A DNA stretch of 64,000 bases from Taylorella asinigenitalis ATCC 700933 (GTDB lineage: Bacteria; Pseudomonadota; Gammaproteobacteria; Burkholderiales; Burkholderiaceae_B): positions 1 to 64,000 of the forward strand of contig NZ_JHXN01000004.1 in assembly GCF_000687755.1 (NCBI RefSeq). The letters are read 5' to 3'. The position numbers and the translations under genes were made by a program. Below, piece by piece: positions 1-9,045 of this stretch. The notes under the pieces were generated by a model. The model worked only from the letters and a program-made list of their open reading frames with translations, did no database searches and was not told where the DNA came from. The stretch's first letter is position 1, and each line of letters starts with the position of its first letter.

Positions 1-88
1 AGCAAGCTTCCCTATGCTGCCGTTCGACTTGCATGTGTAAGGCATTCCGCTAGCGTTCAATCTGAGCCAGGATCAAACTCTTCAGTTC
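1..88 (-). rRNA. rrs: 16S ribosomal RNA, 5' end (partial)
   Basis: The reverse complement reads GAACTGAAGAGTTTGATCCT followed by the GGCTCAG universal 5' primer site of bacterial 16S rRNA. It continues into the ACACATGCAAGTCGAACGGC stretch typical of betaproteobacteria. Only the first 88 or so bases are in the window; the rest lies to the left. The mature 5' end is placed by similarity and is accurate to a few bases. Confidence 0.97.
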
Positions 89-325
89 AATTCCTGCTAT
101 ATTTATATCGCTTACTTTTATTGCTTAAAACTTCAAAAAAAAGAATTAACTTCTCAATTAAGACTTCACCTATAAACCACTCTCTTTTTATTATTGGTCA
201 TAAGCAAAAATCTCTCTTGCTCTTATCTACTCTCTTTTTCTCTTCACATTTATAAGCGTAAGACTTGATGTATTAAAACCTAACATTTAACAAAATCAAG
301 TACCCACACTTATCGGCTGTATTAA

Positions 326-338
326 TTTTTAAAGAACA
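326..338 (-). promoter_or_regulatory. rrn boxA antitermination site
   Basis: The minus strand reads TGTTCTTTAAAAA, the betaproteobacterial form of boxA (E. coli TGCTCTTTAAC). In the family, NusB/NusE bind this RNA element and stop Rho from ending rRNA transcription. It lies about 240 bases upstream of the 16S start. Confidence 0.75.
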
Positions 339-401
339 TTTTTTTCACTTACAGAATTAAAGATAAATAAATATCTCTCTCTGTAAAACTGAAAGATTGC
401 T

Positions 402-431
402 ATTATTGCAAAAATTTTACTACCTTGTCAA
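402..431 (-). promoter_or_regulatory. sigma-70 promoter of the rrn operon
   Basis: On the minus strand a perfect -35 box TTGACA (426-431) is followed after 18 bases by AATAAT (402-407), a 5/6 match to the -10 consensus. It points to the 16S gene and lies upstream of boxA, the order expected for an rRNA operon. No direct start-site evidence is available. Confidence 0.65.
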
Positions 432-503
432 TAAGAAATTAAAAGCCAGATTTTTGCCCCTAAATAAAGCCCATTTTTGTAGCTTTTTTTATACGAAATT
501 GTT

Positions 504-1184
504 TTAGGCTATTAAGGATAAAAATTCTTTTCGCAAATCAGAATTAGTCAAAAAACAACCACGCATCACGCTATTGGTCATCTTGCTATCTGAATCCTTA
601 ACCCCACGCCATTTCATGCAATAGTGATCAGCCTTCATAATCACCGCAATCCCCTTCGGATTTAATTTCTGCTCTAGAATTGCCGCTAATTGCATGATAG
701 CTTCTTCTTGTATTTGCGGTCTATGCATTACCCAATGAGCTATTCGTGCATATTTCGATAGCCCAATCAAATTTGAATCTTTATGCGGCATAACTCCAAT
801 CCAACATTGTCCCATGATTGGGCAAAAATGGTGTGAGCACGCACTCCTTATAGTGATAGGGCCAACCACAATTAGCTCATTTACACTTTCGATATTAGGA
901 AACTCTGTCACAGCTGGCATTGGCTCATAGCGACCTGCAAATATCTCACGCACATACATTTTTGCGACGCGTTTTGCTGTCTCGTTAGTATTATGGTCAG
1001 ATTCAGTATCTATAACAAGGCTCTCAAGTACTGCTTTGAATTTCGACTCTACTTCGTCTTGTAATTGAGCTATTTCGTCCTCGTTTATAAATTCAGAAAT
1101 ATTATCGTTAGCATGAAAACGCTTGCCCGCCGTTTGAATTCGCTCGCGTATAACATCTGATATGTATTTTGTGTTTTGGCTCAT
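504..1184 (-). CDS. folE: GTP cyclohydrolase I
   Basis: Converts GTP to 7,8-dihydroneopterin triphosphate, the first step of tetrahydrofolate synthesis, in the cytosol as a homodecamer. The 226-residue length is normal for FolE. The zinc and active-site signature SACSHHFCP is visible at residues 114-122 (C116, H118, H119) and the second cysteine ligand at C189 in DHYCMKWRGV. The conserved GLSKYARI segment lies at 141-148. The start ATG at 1184 is divergent from rng on the plus strand, so the two share a short promoter region (about 1185-1240). The spelling CSHH in place of the usual CEHH is a small variation. The residues needed for type IA activity are present. Confidence 0.96.
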   Translation of the reverse strand: MSQNTKYISDVIRERIQTAGKRFHANDNISEFINEDEIAQLQDEVESKFKAVLESLVIDTESDHNTNETAKRVAKMYVREIFAGRYEPMPAVTEFPNIESVNELIVVGPITIRSACSHHFCPIMGQCWIGVMPHKDSNLIGLSKYARIAHWVMHRPQIQEEAIMQLAAILEQKLNPKGIAVIMKADHYCMKWRGVKDSDSKMTNSVMRGCFLTNSDLRKEFLSLIA

Positions 1185-1240
1185 TGCATGCCCTTATGCG
1201 TATAATTGAATAATTGTACGATATGAATATTTTTTCTGGA

Positions 1241-2704
1241 ATGAGTGAGCAGATTTTTATAAATACTAGTGACTTTGAGACTCGCGTTGCCATTGTGGAT
1301 CAAGGTGTGCTTCAAGAATTGCATATAGAGCGTGACAGTCAGAAAGGAGTAGTTGGCAATGTTTACGTAGGCAAAATCACTCGTATTCTCCCGAACCTTC
1401 AGAGTGCATTCGTTAATATTGGCTTAGACAGAAACGCCTTTATGCATGTGGGAGATTTGCAGGAGACTAGGATTGCGCGGCAGAACTCGGAGGCATTGCC
1501 AAAGATAGAAAAGCTATTTTTCGAAGGGCAAACTCTATTAGTCCAAGTCATAAAGGACCCAATCAAAGACAAGGGTGCAAGGCTAAGTAATCAGATTAAT
1601 ATTGCGGGACGTATTATGGTGTATATGCCTTATAACGAGCATATTGGCATATCGCAGCGAATTGAAGAAGAGTCTGAACGTGAGCGACTAAAAGAATGGG
1701 TACAAAATTTGCGACCGAATGAAGATAAGGGCGGGTACATAATTCGAACATTTGCTGAAACGTGTACTGAAGCGGATCTCAAGCGAGACATGTATTATTT
1801 GCATCTGCAATGGGAAGCTATACAAAATCAAGCGAAAAACGCTAAAGCCCCAAAGCTTGTGTATGAAGAGTTAAGCCTTAAGCACCGCGTAATGAGAGAT
1901 TTTGCGAACGATGATACTGAAAGCATAGAGATAGATTCAAAGACTCAATTCAATGAGCTTGTAGAATGGTGCTCTCTATATACACCAGCCGTTACAAACA
2001 AATTAAGTCCCTATACTGCAAGCCGCCCAATATTCGATTTAAATAGCATTGAGGAAGATATCGAAATAGCCCTATCTCAAAGAGTCGAACTTCCCTCTGG
2101 CGGATATTTGATATTTGACTCTACCGAAGCACTTACATCAATAGATGTGAATACTGGCAGTTTCCTAGGGTCACGAAATTTCAACGACACTATCTTAAAA
2201 ACCAATCTAGAAGCGTCTCTTGAGATTGCAAGACAGCTGCGCTTGAGAAACATTGGTGGCATTATCATAATAGACTTTATCGATATGTCGGACGAATCAC
2301 ATAAAGAGCAAGTGCTTTGCTCTTTAAAAAATGCGTTGGCACGCGATCGTGTGCGTACTACGGTTAATGATTTTTCTAGTTTCGGCTTAGTTGAGATGAC
2401 GCGTAAGCGTGCTCACAGCTCACTCTCGTCCATGCTTATGGAACCTTGCCCTACATGCGAAGGTCGTGGCTCTGTTAAGACCGCAAAAACTATTGTCTAC
2501 CAAATTATGCGAGAGATTCAAAGAGAAGCTAAGCTTTTTGATCCAAAGGAATTTCGTCTTATTCTATCTCCATCGGTTTTGGACCTATTCTTAGATGAAG
2601 AATCGCATTATTTCACAGCCTTAAGCGATGCCATCGGCAAGCCGATTTCTCTTGAGGTCGATGATTTATACAATCAAGAGGATTACGATATTATTCTTTG
2701 CTAG
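1241..2704 (+). CDS. rng: ribonuclease G
   Basis: Single-strand endoribonuclease of the RNase E/G family, which matures the 5' end of 16S rRNA and takes part in mRNA decay. I chose ATG 1241 (MSEQIFIN) because family members begin close to this motif; ATG 1223 and TTG 1214 are in-frame alternatives. From 1241 the protein has 487 residues, the usual RNase G length. It lacks the long C-terminal degradosome scaffold of RNase E. The S1-like domain covers about 30-115. The Mg-binding aspartates sit in LTSIDVNTG (about D302) and IIIDFIDM (about D345), and the zinc-link cysteines in CPTCEGRG (about C403, C406). Its 3' end overlaps the convergent msbA by 14 bases. Confidence 0.93.
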   Translation: MSEQIFINTSDFETRVAIVDQGVLQELHIERDSQKGVVGNVYVGKITRILPNLQSAFVNIGLDRNAFMHVGDLQETRIARQNSEALPKIEKLFFEGQTLLVQVIKDPIKDKGARLSNQINIAGRIMVYMPYNEHIGISQRIEEESERERLKEWVQNLRPNEDKGGYIIRTFAETCTEADLKRDMYYLHLQWEAIQNQAKNAKAPKLVYEELSLKHRVMRDFANDDTESIEIDSKTQFNELVEWCSLYTPAVTNKLSPYTASRPIFDLNSIEEDIEIALSQRVELPSGGYLIFDSTEALTSIDVNTGSFLGSRNFNDTILKTNLEASLEIARQLRLRNIGGIIIIDFIDMSDESHKEQVLCSLKNALARDRVRTTVNDFSSFGLVEMTRKRAHSSLSSMLMEPCPTCEGRGSVKTAKTIVYQIMREIQREAKLFDPKEFRLILSPSVLDLFLDEESHYFTALSDAIGKPISLEVDDLYNQEDYDIILC

Positions 2705-4478
2705 TGAGTTTTGCGTGCGATGCAAGATTCGAGTACATACCGCCGCTTTGCATTAATTCTTCATGCGTTCCAGATTCTATAACACGCCCATTATCCAAAA
2801 CATAGATTACATCCGCATTTTTAATTGTAGATAATCGATGTGCGATAACAAATGTTGTGCGGCCCTGCATAAGCGAATCAAGCGATTCTTGAACAAGTTT
2901 TTCAGATTCATTATCTAGTGCGGAGGTCGCTTCATCAAGTAGAAGCAGTGGCACATTTTTAAGTAATGCTCTTGCGATGGCAATGCGCTGGCGTTGGCCC
3001 CCTGATATCCATGCACCATTCTCTCCTACCATAGTCTGTAAGCCCTCAGGCAAGCTTTTCACAAATCTATCCAAATTAGCTGCCATCACAACTTTTTCGA
3101 TTTCATCCGTGCTAGCCTCTGAATTACTTCCGTAGGCAATATTCTCTGCCAATGTTCCATCAAACAAAAACACATTCTGACCAACAAGGGCCATCTGATT
3201 ACGCAGGCTAACTAAATCGTAATCTTGCAGTTCAACCCCATCTATAAGAACCGCACCCGATGTAGGTTCAATAAAACGTGGAATTAAATTCATAAGAGTA
3301 GTTTTACCCGCCCCAGAACGCCCTACAAATGCCACCGTCTGCCCTGCTTTCACTTTAAAGCTTAAACCATCGAGTGCATTCGATTGCGTGTCTGGAAACC
3401 TAAAACAAACATTGCGAAATTCAATTTCTGAATTAGGCCCGAACTTAAGCTCACGAGAACCCCGCGAGACTTCTTTTGGCGAATCTATAAGCTTAAATAC
3501 GCTCTCAGTAGCCATCATCATGCGTTGAGCTTTTGCTGTGATATGAGTAAGTCTTTTTATAGGATCAAAAACCTGAGCTAGTGCCGTTATGTAGGCAATG
3601 AATGTGCCTACAGTCAGGCTGCCGTCTTTGCTCTGATTTAATGCAAGAGCAATAACAAAGGCTACCGATATCGATAAAATCCATTGAGTTAACGGAGACA
3701 TTGCCACCTCGGCGGTAGCAATTTTCATAGCCTGATGTCTTAGGCTTGAATTAACACGATCAAATCGCTCATTCTCCGAGCGCACTCCATTAAAAAGCTT
3801 TATTATTCGCGAGCCATCAATTCCTTCGCGTATGATTTGCGTAAGCACGGCATTTACATCGATATTTTGTCGATTAATTTTGCGAAGTCGGCGGGCGAAA
3901 AAACGACCAACCAAAATCGAAGGAGGAAACACCACGATAATAATAAGCGTCAACTGCCACGATAAAAACAAAAGCAAAAACAAGATCCCAAAAATAACCG
4001 AAATCTCTTTTACGACTGTTGTAATGACTTCCGTAGCATTTTGCGTCACCTGCGTGGCATCGACCGTAAATCGATTTAAAAGACGGCCCGAGTCGCCTTT
4101 ATTAAATTCTGTATCAGGCAACAAAACCAAGCTTGCAAACATATCCTTACGCAAAGTAAACAATACTTTATTTGCGACATAAGCCATAAGGTAACCACCA
4201 CCAAAATTAGCTACACCGCGGATTAGCATAAGAATTACAACAGCAACAGGAATCAGGATTATGTAATCATCTTCATGACCCAAGAACCCCTCATCTAAAA
4301 GCGGCTTCATAAGATATGCCATAACTGGCTGAGTGACTGAGCCAATAAGCATCAGAATAAGCCCCGATATCCAATAACCCCAATAACGCCCGACTCTTTT
4401 ATAAAGTCGCACCCATAGAGTTCTATCCACGGCTTGGGATCCATCTTTTATATCGTTTTTATTCTTAAAAAATGCCAA
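2691..4478 (-). CDS. msbA: lipid A export ABC transporter, ATP-binding/permease (MsbA)
   Basis: Homodimeric half-transporter that flips core-lipid A from the inner to the outer leaflet of the inner membrane. Its 595 residues match MsbA. The N-terminal half (about 30-320) holds six predicted membrane segments. The ATPase domain carries Walker A GRSGAGKTT (386-394), signature ISGGQRQR (491-498) and Walker B LLLLDEATSALD (511-522). The H-loop is in IAHRLS (545-550). A glycosyltransferase gene of the heptosyltransferase family starts on the other strand 55 bases away, consistent with an LPS-related neighbourhood. Other lipid-exporting half-transporters look similar, but length, motif order and context favour MsbA. 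Confidence 0.9.
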   Translation of the reverse strand: MAFFKNKNDIKDGSQAVDRTLWVRLYKRVGRYWGYWISGLILMLIGSVTQPVMAYLMKPLLDEGFLGHEDDYIILIPVAVVILMLIRGVANFGGGYLMAYVANKVLFTLRKDMFASLVLLPDTEFNKGDSGRLLNRFTVDATQVTQNATEVITTVVKEISVIFGILFLLLFLSWQLTLIIIVVFPPSILVGRFFARRLRKINRQNIDVNAVLTQIIREGIDGSRIIKLFNGVRSENERFDRVNSSLRHQAMKIATAEVAMSPLTQWILSISVAFVIALALNQSKDGSLTVGTFIAYITALAQVFDPIKRLTHITAKAQRMMMATESVFKLIDSPKEVSRGSRELKFGPNSEIEFRNVCFRFPDTQSNALDGLSFKVKAGQTVAFVGRSGAGKTTLMNLIPRFIEPTSGAVLIDGVELQDYDLVSLRNQMALVGQNVFLFDGTLAENIAYGSNSEASTDEIEKVVMAANLDRFVKSLPEGLQTMVGENGAWISGGQRQRIAIARALLKNVPLLLLDEATSALDNESEKLVQESLDSLMQGRTTFVIAHRLSTIKNADVIYVLDNGRVIESGTHEELMQSGGMYSNLASHAKLTSKE

Positions 4479-4532
4479 GAGCCTTCTCGCAAATATAAAA
4501 TATCACCTTATTATATTCTTAGCTGTGGAAAT

Positions 4533-5489
4533 ATGAAGGCATTGCCACCTGAAGTGATTTATGTACGTCTACCGAATTGGGTAGGCGATGTTTGTATGTG
4601 TCTGCCTGCTCTTGATCTTGTATTAAAGACTGGCTGCGAAATAGTCGTATGTGCAAGACCGTGGGCACGAGACCTTCTTAAGGGATATGCACTTGCAGAT
4701 TTTATCGAATACGATGGTAAATGGCAGGTCGAATCCAAAAAAATACACGAACATAAAAAACAGTTTAAGCATAAAGTAGTCTACGGCCTAATCTATCCAC
4801 GATCGATAAGCAGTGCATTGGCATTTACGCTTGCAGGGATTAAGAGTGCGGGCTACACAGGTGATGCACGCGGCCTTCTATTGAAATGGAAATTTCACCC
4901 TAACCCAAGCCATGTTCATTTTGTAGAAAAATGGTATTTCCTCACTCTTGAAACTCTAAAAAAATGGGGATTTTCAATAGAGTCAGAAACGCCGCCAAAC
5001 CAGCTTCAATACACAATTCCAGCTGATTCACTCTCACGTGCTCTTAAAGTTTTGGGCTCACAACAATCGTCTCAAAAAACCATTCTTATCGCCCCGACCG
5101 CTGTCGGAAAAATCGATGGTGCATCTAAAGTTTGGCCGCACTACGACGCTCTCACAAAAGCATTGCAGAATCGTGGATTTAGAGTCGTGATGTGTCCTCC
5201 GATTTCCGAAAAAAATGAAGCCGAATCTAAGGCCCCCACTGCAGAAATCCTAGACCCACTCTCGCTATCAGAATATGTAGCTCTCACATCGATTGTGGAT
5301 GGCGTAATAGCAAACGACTCTGGAGCATCGCATCTTGCTAGTTTGGGTGCACGCAATCAAATCGCACTTTTTGGAGTGACCGACCCTGCTGTTGGAGGGC
5401 CTCGTAGCGCAAATGCTCCTAAATTGGGTTCCTTGGGGGCATGGCCGTCTTTAGAAGATGTGCTTTCTGCCGTTGATAAGTGGCAATAA
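4533..5489 (+). CDS. glycosyltransferase family 9, LPS heptosyltransferase-like
   Basis: Probable ADP-heptose:LPS heptosyltransferase acting on the inner core of lipopolysaccharide at the cytosolic face of the membrane. I place the start at ATG 4533 (MKALPPEV), preceded by GTGGA; the longer frame from 4434 would run into msbA's own start. From 4533 it has 318 residues, close to the family's roughly 340. The N-terminal VRLPNWVGDV is the typical GT9 opening. The C-terminal NDSGASHLASLG holds the donor-binding D/G/H signature. A copy of the repeated CATTGCCA 8-mer lies at codons 3-5. Whether it is WaaF or WaaC cannot be told from sequence alone, so I give no symbol. Confidence 0.82.
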   Translation: MKALPPEVIYVRLPNWVGDVCMCLPALDLVLKTGCEIVVCARPWARDLLKGYALADFIEYDGKWQVESKKIHEHKKQFKHKVVYGLIYPRSISSALAFTLAGIKSAGYTGDARGLLLKWKFHPNPSHVHFVEKWYFLTLETLKKWGFSIESETPPNQLQYTIPADSLSRALKVLGSQQSSQKTILIAPTAVGKIDGASKVWPHYDALTKALQNRGFRVVMCPPISEKNEAESKAPTAEILDPLSLSEYVALTSIVDGVIANDSGASHLASLGARNQIALFGVTDPAVGGPRSANAPKLGSLGAWPSLEDVLSAVDKWQ

Positions 5490-5506
5490 TCCCGCCCTCA
5501 TCAAAA

Positions 5507-8500
5507 TTAATAAACAACTCTGTGTTTGAGTTTTGCGTAATCCATTTTTTCAATTAGCTTTTCATCAAGACGCACATTCCAATCTGAACCCAACTTAAAG
5601 GCACATGAATACTCGTTATCCTGTGTATAGATCACATGAACACTTACCCCGGGTAGATTATTTTCAGGGGCTCCTCTAAACGGAGCCAATATTTTTTTAA
5701 ATTCATCAAAAGCAAAACCGTTTTTCACTTCTATCTCTATTTGTCGAGCCCAATTTTCGCGTGCAGTTTGATAATCAAATATGGCTTCTGCCGTATATCT
5801 CATACGATTTACAAAAGAATTAAATTTTGCATTTGCCTGAATGACCAGAAGGGAATCCTTTTTGATTCGCGATTTGAAATTTTCATAGATATGAGGTGGG
5901 CACAAAATCTCTATGCTTCCAGATCCATCATCAATCGTTAGGAAAAACAGACGATTATCTCCCCTATCTGATTTTTTACTAATCGTAGATCTAATATCGG
6001 TAAGCACTCCTGCAATAGTTACTTGACCTTGGGTGTTTTCTAAATTCTTAATAGGGGTTTTGATAAATTTTCTAACCTCTGACTTCCAGATACCAAATAA
6101 ATCACTACTAAAGTAAAAGCCTATGGATTCTTTCTCCGCTTCTAGCACTTCTGCTAGTGTCCATTCTTTAATGCCCTTTGGTTCAGGAACTTCAATGGCC
6201 GCATCATCACTGTCTCCAAATAAATCTCCTTGATTTTTGTTTTCCTCTTCCTGATTTGCTGCTTGAAAACAATCATCAATCATAGCTATGAGCAAAGCAC
6301 GATTAGTATGTAGAACATCCATTGCCCCTGCCTTGATAAGAGCCTCTATAGCCCGTCTTGAGACAATATTTCTATCTACGCGACGTATTAAATCTGCGAA
6401 ATCTTTAAAGGCCCCACCCTCTTCACGAGCTCTTACAATTTCTTCTACAACATTTTGACCGACCCCCTTAATCGCACCTAACCCATATCCAATTGTTTTT
6501 GGTGGCAATCCTTTCGCCGACTCTTCATCTCGCACTGGCTCAAATCTATAGTTTGATGTATTGATATTAGGTGCTAAAAGTTTTAGGCCATTTAATAAAC
6601 AATCCTCCCAGAATATCTCTACCTTATCGGTATCGTTCATATCCGAGGTCATGGTTGCTGCCATAAATTCAGCAGGATGATAAGTTTTAAGCCATGCCGT
6701 CTGATAAGCAATTAAGGCATATGCTACCGAGTGCGATTTATTAAAACCGTAACTAGCAAACATCTCCATTAAATCAAATAGCCTTGTTGCAAGCTCAGCT
6801 TTGTAACCACGCTCTAATGCACCGTTTACGAAAATCTCTCTTTGTCGAGCCATCTCATCATGCTTTTTCTTACCCATGGCACGACGCAAAATATCCGCAC
6901 CTCCAAGAGAATATCCACCAATTATTTGTGAAATCAGCATCACCTGTTCTTGATAGACAATTACTCCATAAGTTGGTTTAAGAACAGACTCAAGATCCTT
7001 ATGGAAATAATCAACTGTGGCCCTTCCATGCTTGCGGTCAACGAAATCATCGACCATACCAGAGTCAAGAGGCCCTGGCCTAAACAAAGCAAGAACCGCA
7101 ACTATATCCTCAAATGTGCTCGGCTTAAGCTTCATAAGCAAATTTTTCATGCCATCCGACTCAAGCTGGAAGACGGCGGTTGTATTTCCATCGGAGAGAA
7201 GTTTATAAGTCGCTTTATCATCAAGCGGCAGTCGCTCAATATCAAAATCTTTCTGTGCCTCGTTATACTCCTTAACATATCGCACAGCCCAATCTAAAAT
7301 CGTCAGATTTCGCAGCCCAAGAAAGTCAAACTTAACTAAACCAACATCTTCAATATCGCCCTTATCGTATTGAGAAACGGCCGATGAGCTGCCAGGTAAT
7401 TTGTAAAGTGGCGTAAAATCCGTCAATTTACTGGGGGCAATGAGCACGCCTCCAGCATGGGTCCCTGTATTACGCGTCAATCCCTCTATTTTCAATGAGT
7501 GGTCGATAATCATTTTGATATCGCTTCCCGTTTTTTCAGAATCGTTATACATATTCTGAATTTCAGGAATCTCATCAAGAGCTCTTTGTAATGTGTATGG
7601 GTCGGCTGGCACATGTGGAATTGATTTTGAGAGCTGATCGCAAACCGCATATGGCACTTGTAAAACACGACCCACATCGCGTACAACGGCTTTAGCTCCT
7701 AATGTACCAAAAGTGACGATTTGACTTACGGCATCAAGACCATATTTCTCTTTAACGTAGTCAATGACTTTTTCGCGATTGTCCTGACAGAAGTCAACAT
7801 CAAAATCGGGCATGGACACCCTTTCAGGATTTAAAAACCGCTCGAATAGTAAATCGTATTGCAAGGGGTCAAGTCCCGTAATTCCAAGCGAATATGCAAC
7901 CAATGAGCCAGCACCAGAGCCCCTTCCAGGCCCAACGGGTACTCCATTATTTTTACCCCAGTTAATAAAATCTTGAACAATAAGAAAATATCCCTCAAAG
8001 CCCATAGAAATAATCACATCTATTTCTTTTGAAAGACGCTCTTGATAAATAGGTGCTTTTTCGCGTCGATCATTTTCATCTGGATATAGAAACTGAAGCC
8101 TCTTTGCAAGCCCTTCTTGAGCTAAGAGTACAAAATGCTCCTTAACCGTGACTTCAGGTGGCGTTGGAAAAATTGGAAGCTGAGGCTTACCAAGCTGTAA
8201 AGTCACATTACATCGCTTTGCAATTTCAATAGTATTGTGAATTGCAGAAGGCACATCCGCAAACAATTCACACATCTGTTGAGAAGTGTAAAAATACTGT
8301 TGAGGCGTAAAGCGATGCGGCCTTTTCGGGTCATTTAAAATCTCCCCTCTGGCAATGCACACGCGTACATCATGATCATCAAAATCCTCAGCCTCCAAAA
8401 ATTGAATCGGGTGCGTAGCAACCACAGGAACACCATGTTTTGCGGCCAGCTGCACGGCCAGCTCCGTATATTTTTCTTTGATTGCACCTCTTGATGATAG

Positions 8501-9043
8501 CCGCCCCGAGGCTTCAGGGAATTCACGTTGAATTTCTAAATAAAAGCCATCAGGAAAACGTGCCACCCAATCTTCCAAAAGCTTAGGCGCCGTCTCAGGT
8601 TTATTTAGCAATGCCTGCCCTATATCCCCATCTACAGCACCAGACAATGCAATTAACCCTTCAGTATCAGAAAGCCATTCTTTTTTTAGCCTAGCAATGT
8701 CTTGCCCATCATTTTCTATCCACACCTTAGAGATAATCTCACATAGCCTTAAATATCCCTTGTTATTAGTGGCAATGATCACAAGTCTATGTGCCTCTCC
8801 TGCCCCCGTCGCAGTATCAAGCATAAAATCACATGCAACTATCGGCTTAATTCCCTTTTTGCGTGCACCCTTATAAAATTTTACAAACCCAAATAGGTTT
8901 GCTAAGTCCGATATGGCTATGGCTGCTTGTCCCAATGAAGCCACTTTTTCTAATAAGTCATTGATTCTAATTGTGCCGTCAAATACGGAAAATTCTGTGT
9001 GACATCTAAGGTGTACAAATTTTGAAGGGTCAGGTGTATTCAT
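5507..9043 (-). CDS. dnaE: DNA polymerase III alpha subunit
   Basis: Catalytic subunit of the replicative polymerase, 1178 residues (E. coli 1160). The PHP domain opens the protein (HLRCHTEFSVFDGTIRI, about 11-27). The polymerase active-site PDFDVDF is at 412-418, with the metal aspartates at D415 and D417. The GPGRGSGAGSLVAY motif is at 371-384 and the tandem HhH region is around 850-900. The OB domain (VTIAGVLTDIR) and a tau-binding C-terminus follow. It starts 2 bases after the hrpA stop, so the two are probably co-transcribed. Its 3' end faces the GT9 gene at 17 bases with no clear terminator between. Confidence 0.97.
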   Translation of the reverse strand: MNTPDPSKFVHLRCHTEFSVFDGTIRINDLLEKVASLGQAAIAISDLANLFGFVKFYKGARKKGIKPIVACDFMLDTATGAGEAHRLVIIATNNKGYLRLCEIISKVWIENDGQDIARLKKEWLSDTEGLIALSGAVDGDIGQALLNKPETAPKLLEDWVARFPDGFYLEIQREFPEASGRLSSRGAIKEKYTELAVQLAAKHGVPVVATHPIQFLEAEDFDDHDVRVCIARGEILNDPKRPHRFTPQQYFYTSQQMCELFADVPSAIHNTIEIAKRCNVTLQLGKPQLPIFPTPPEVTVKEHFVLLAQEGLAKRLQFLYPDENDRREKAPIYQERLSKEIDVIISMGFEGYFLIVQDFINWGKNNGVPVGPGRGSGAGSLVAYSLGITGLDPLQYDLLFERFLNPERVSMPDFDVDFCQDNREKVIDYVKEKYGLDAVSQIVTFGTLGAKAVVRDVGRVLQVPYAVCDQLSKSIPHVPADPYTLQRALDEIPEIQNMYNDSEKTGSDIKMIIDHSLKIEGLTRNTGTHAGGVLIAPSKLTDFTPLYKLPGSSSAVSQYDKGDIEDVGLVKFDFLGLRNLTILDWAVRYVKEYNEAQKDFDIERLPLDDKATYKLLSDGNTTAVFQLESDGMKNLLMKLKPSTFEDIVAVLALFRPGPLDSGMVDDFVDRKHGRATVDYFHKDLESVLKPTYGVIVYQEQVMLISQIIGGYSLGGADILRRAMGKKKHDEMARQREIFVNGALERGYKAELATRLFDLMEMFASYGFNKSHSVAYALIAYQTAWLKTYHPAEFMAATMTSDMNDTDKVEIFWEDCLLNGLKLLAPNINTSNYRFEPVRDEESAKGLPPKTIGYGLGAIKGVGQNVVEEIVRAREEGGAFKDFADLIRRVDRNIVSRRAIEALIKAGAMDVLHTNRALLIAMIDDCFQAANQEEENKNQGDLFGDSDDAAIEVPEPKGIKEWTLAEVLEAEKESIGFYFSSDLFGIWKSEVRKFIKTPIKNLENTQGQVTIAGVLTDIRSTISKKSDRGDNRLFFLTIDDGSGSIEILCPPHIYENFKSRIKKDSLLVIQANAKFNSFVNRMRYTAEAIFDYQTARENWARQIEIEVKNGFAFDEFKKILAPFRGAPENNLPGVSVHVIYTQDNEYSCAFKLGSDWNVRLDEKLIEKMDYAKLKHRVVY

Positions 9044-9045
9044 CT

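Larger units (their letters stand above)
89..503 (-). other. rrn operon leader and promoter region
   Basis: This 415-base AT-rich stretch lies between the 16S 5' end and folE and holds no credible gene. It contains a strong sigma-70 promoter (402-431) and a boxA antitermination site (326-338), both pointing left into the rRNA. Between boxA and 16S the sequence is low-complexity and AT-rich, as expected for the processed 5' spacer that pairs with the 16S 3' flank for RNase III cleavage. No separate folE terminator was seen. Confidence 0.8.

Noticed and set aside
2691-2704. Convergent 3' overlaps (rng/msbA 14 bp, thrC/squalene-like 12 bp, spoT/unknown 11 bp) as an antisense control device
   Set aside because: Short convergent overlaps are common in compact genomes and nothing else points to regulation.
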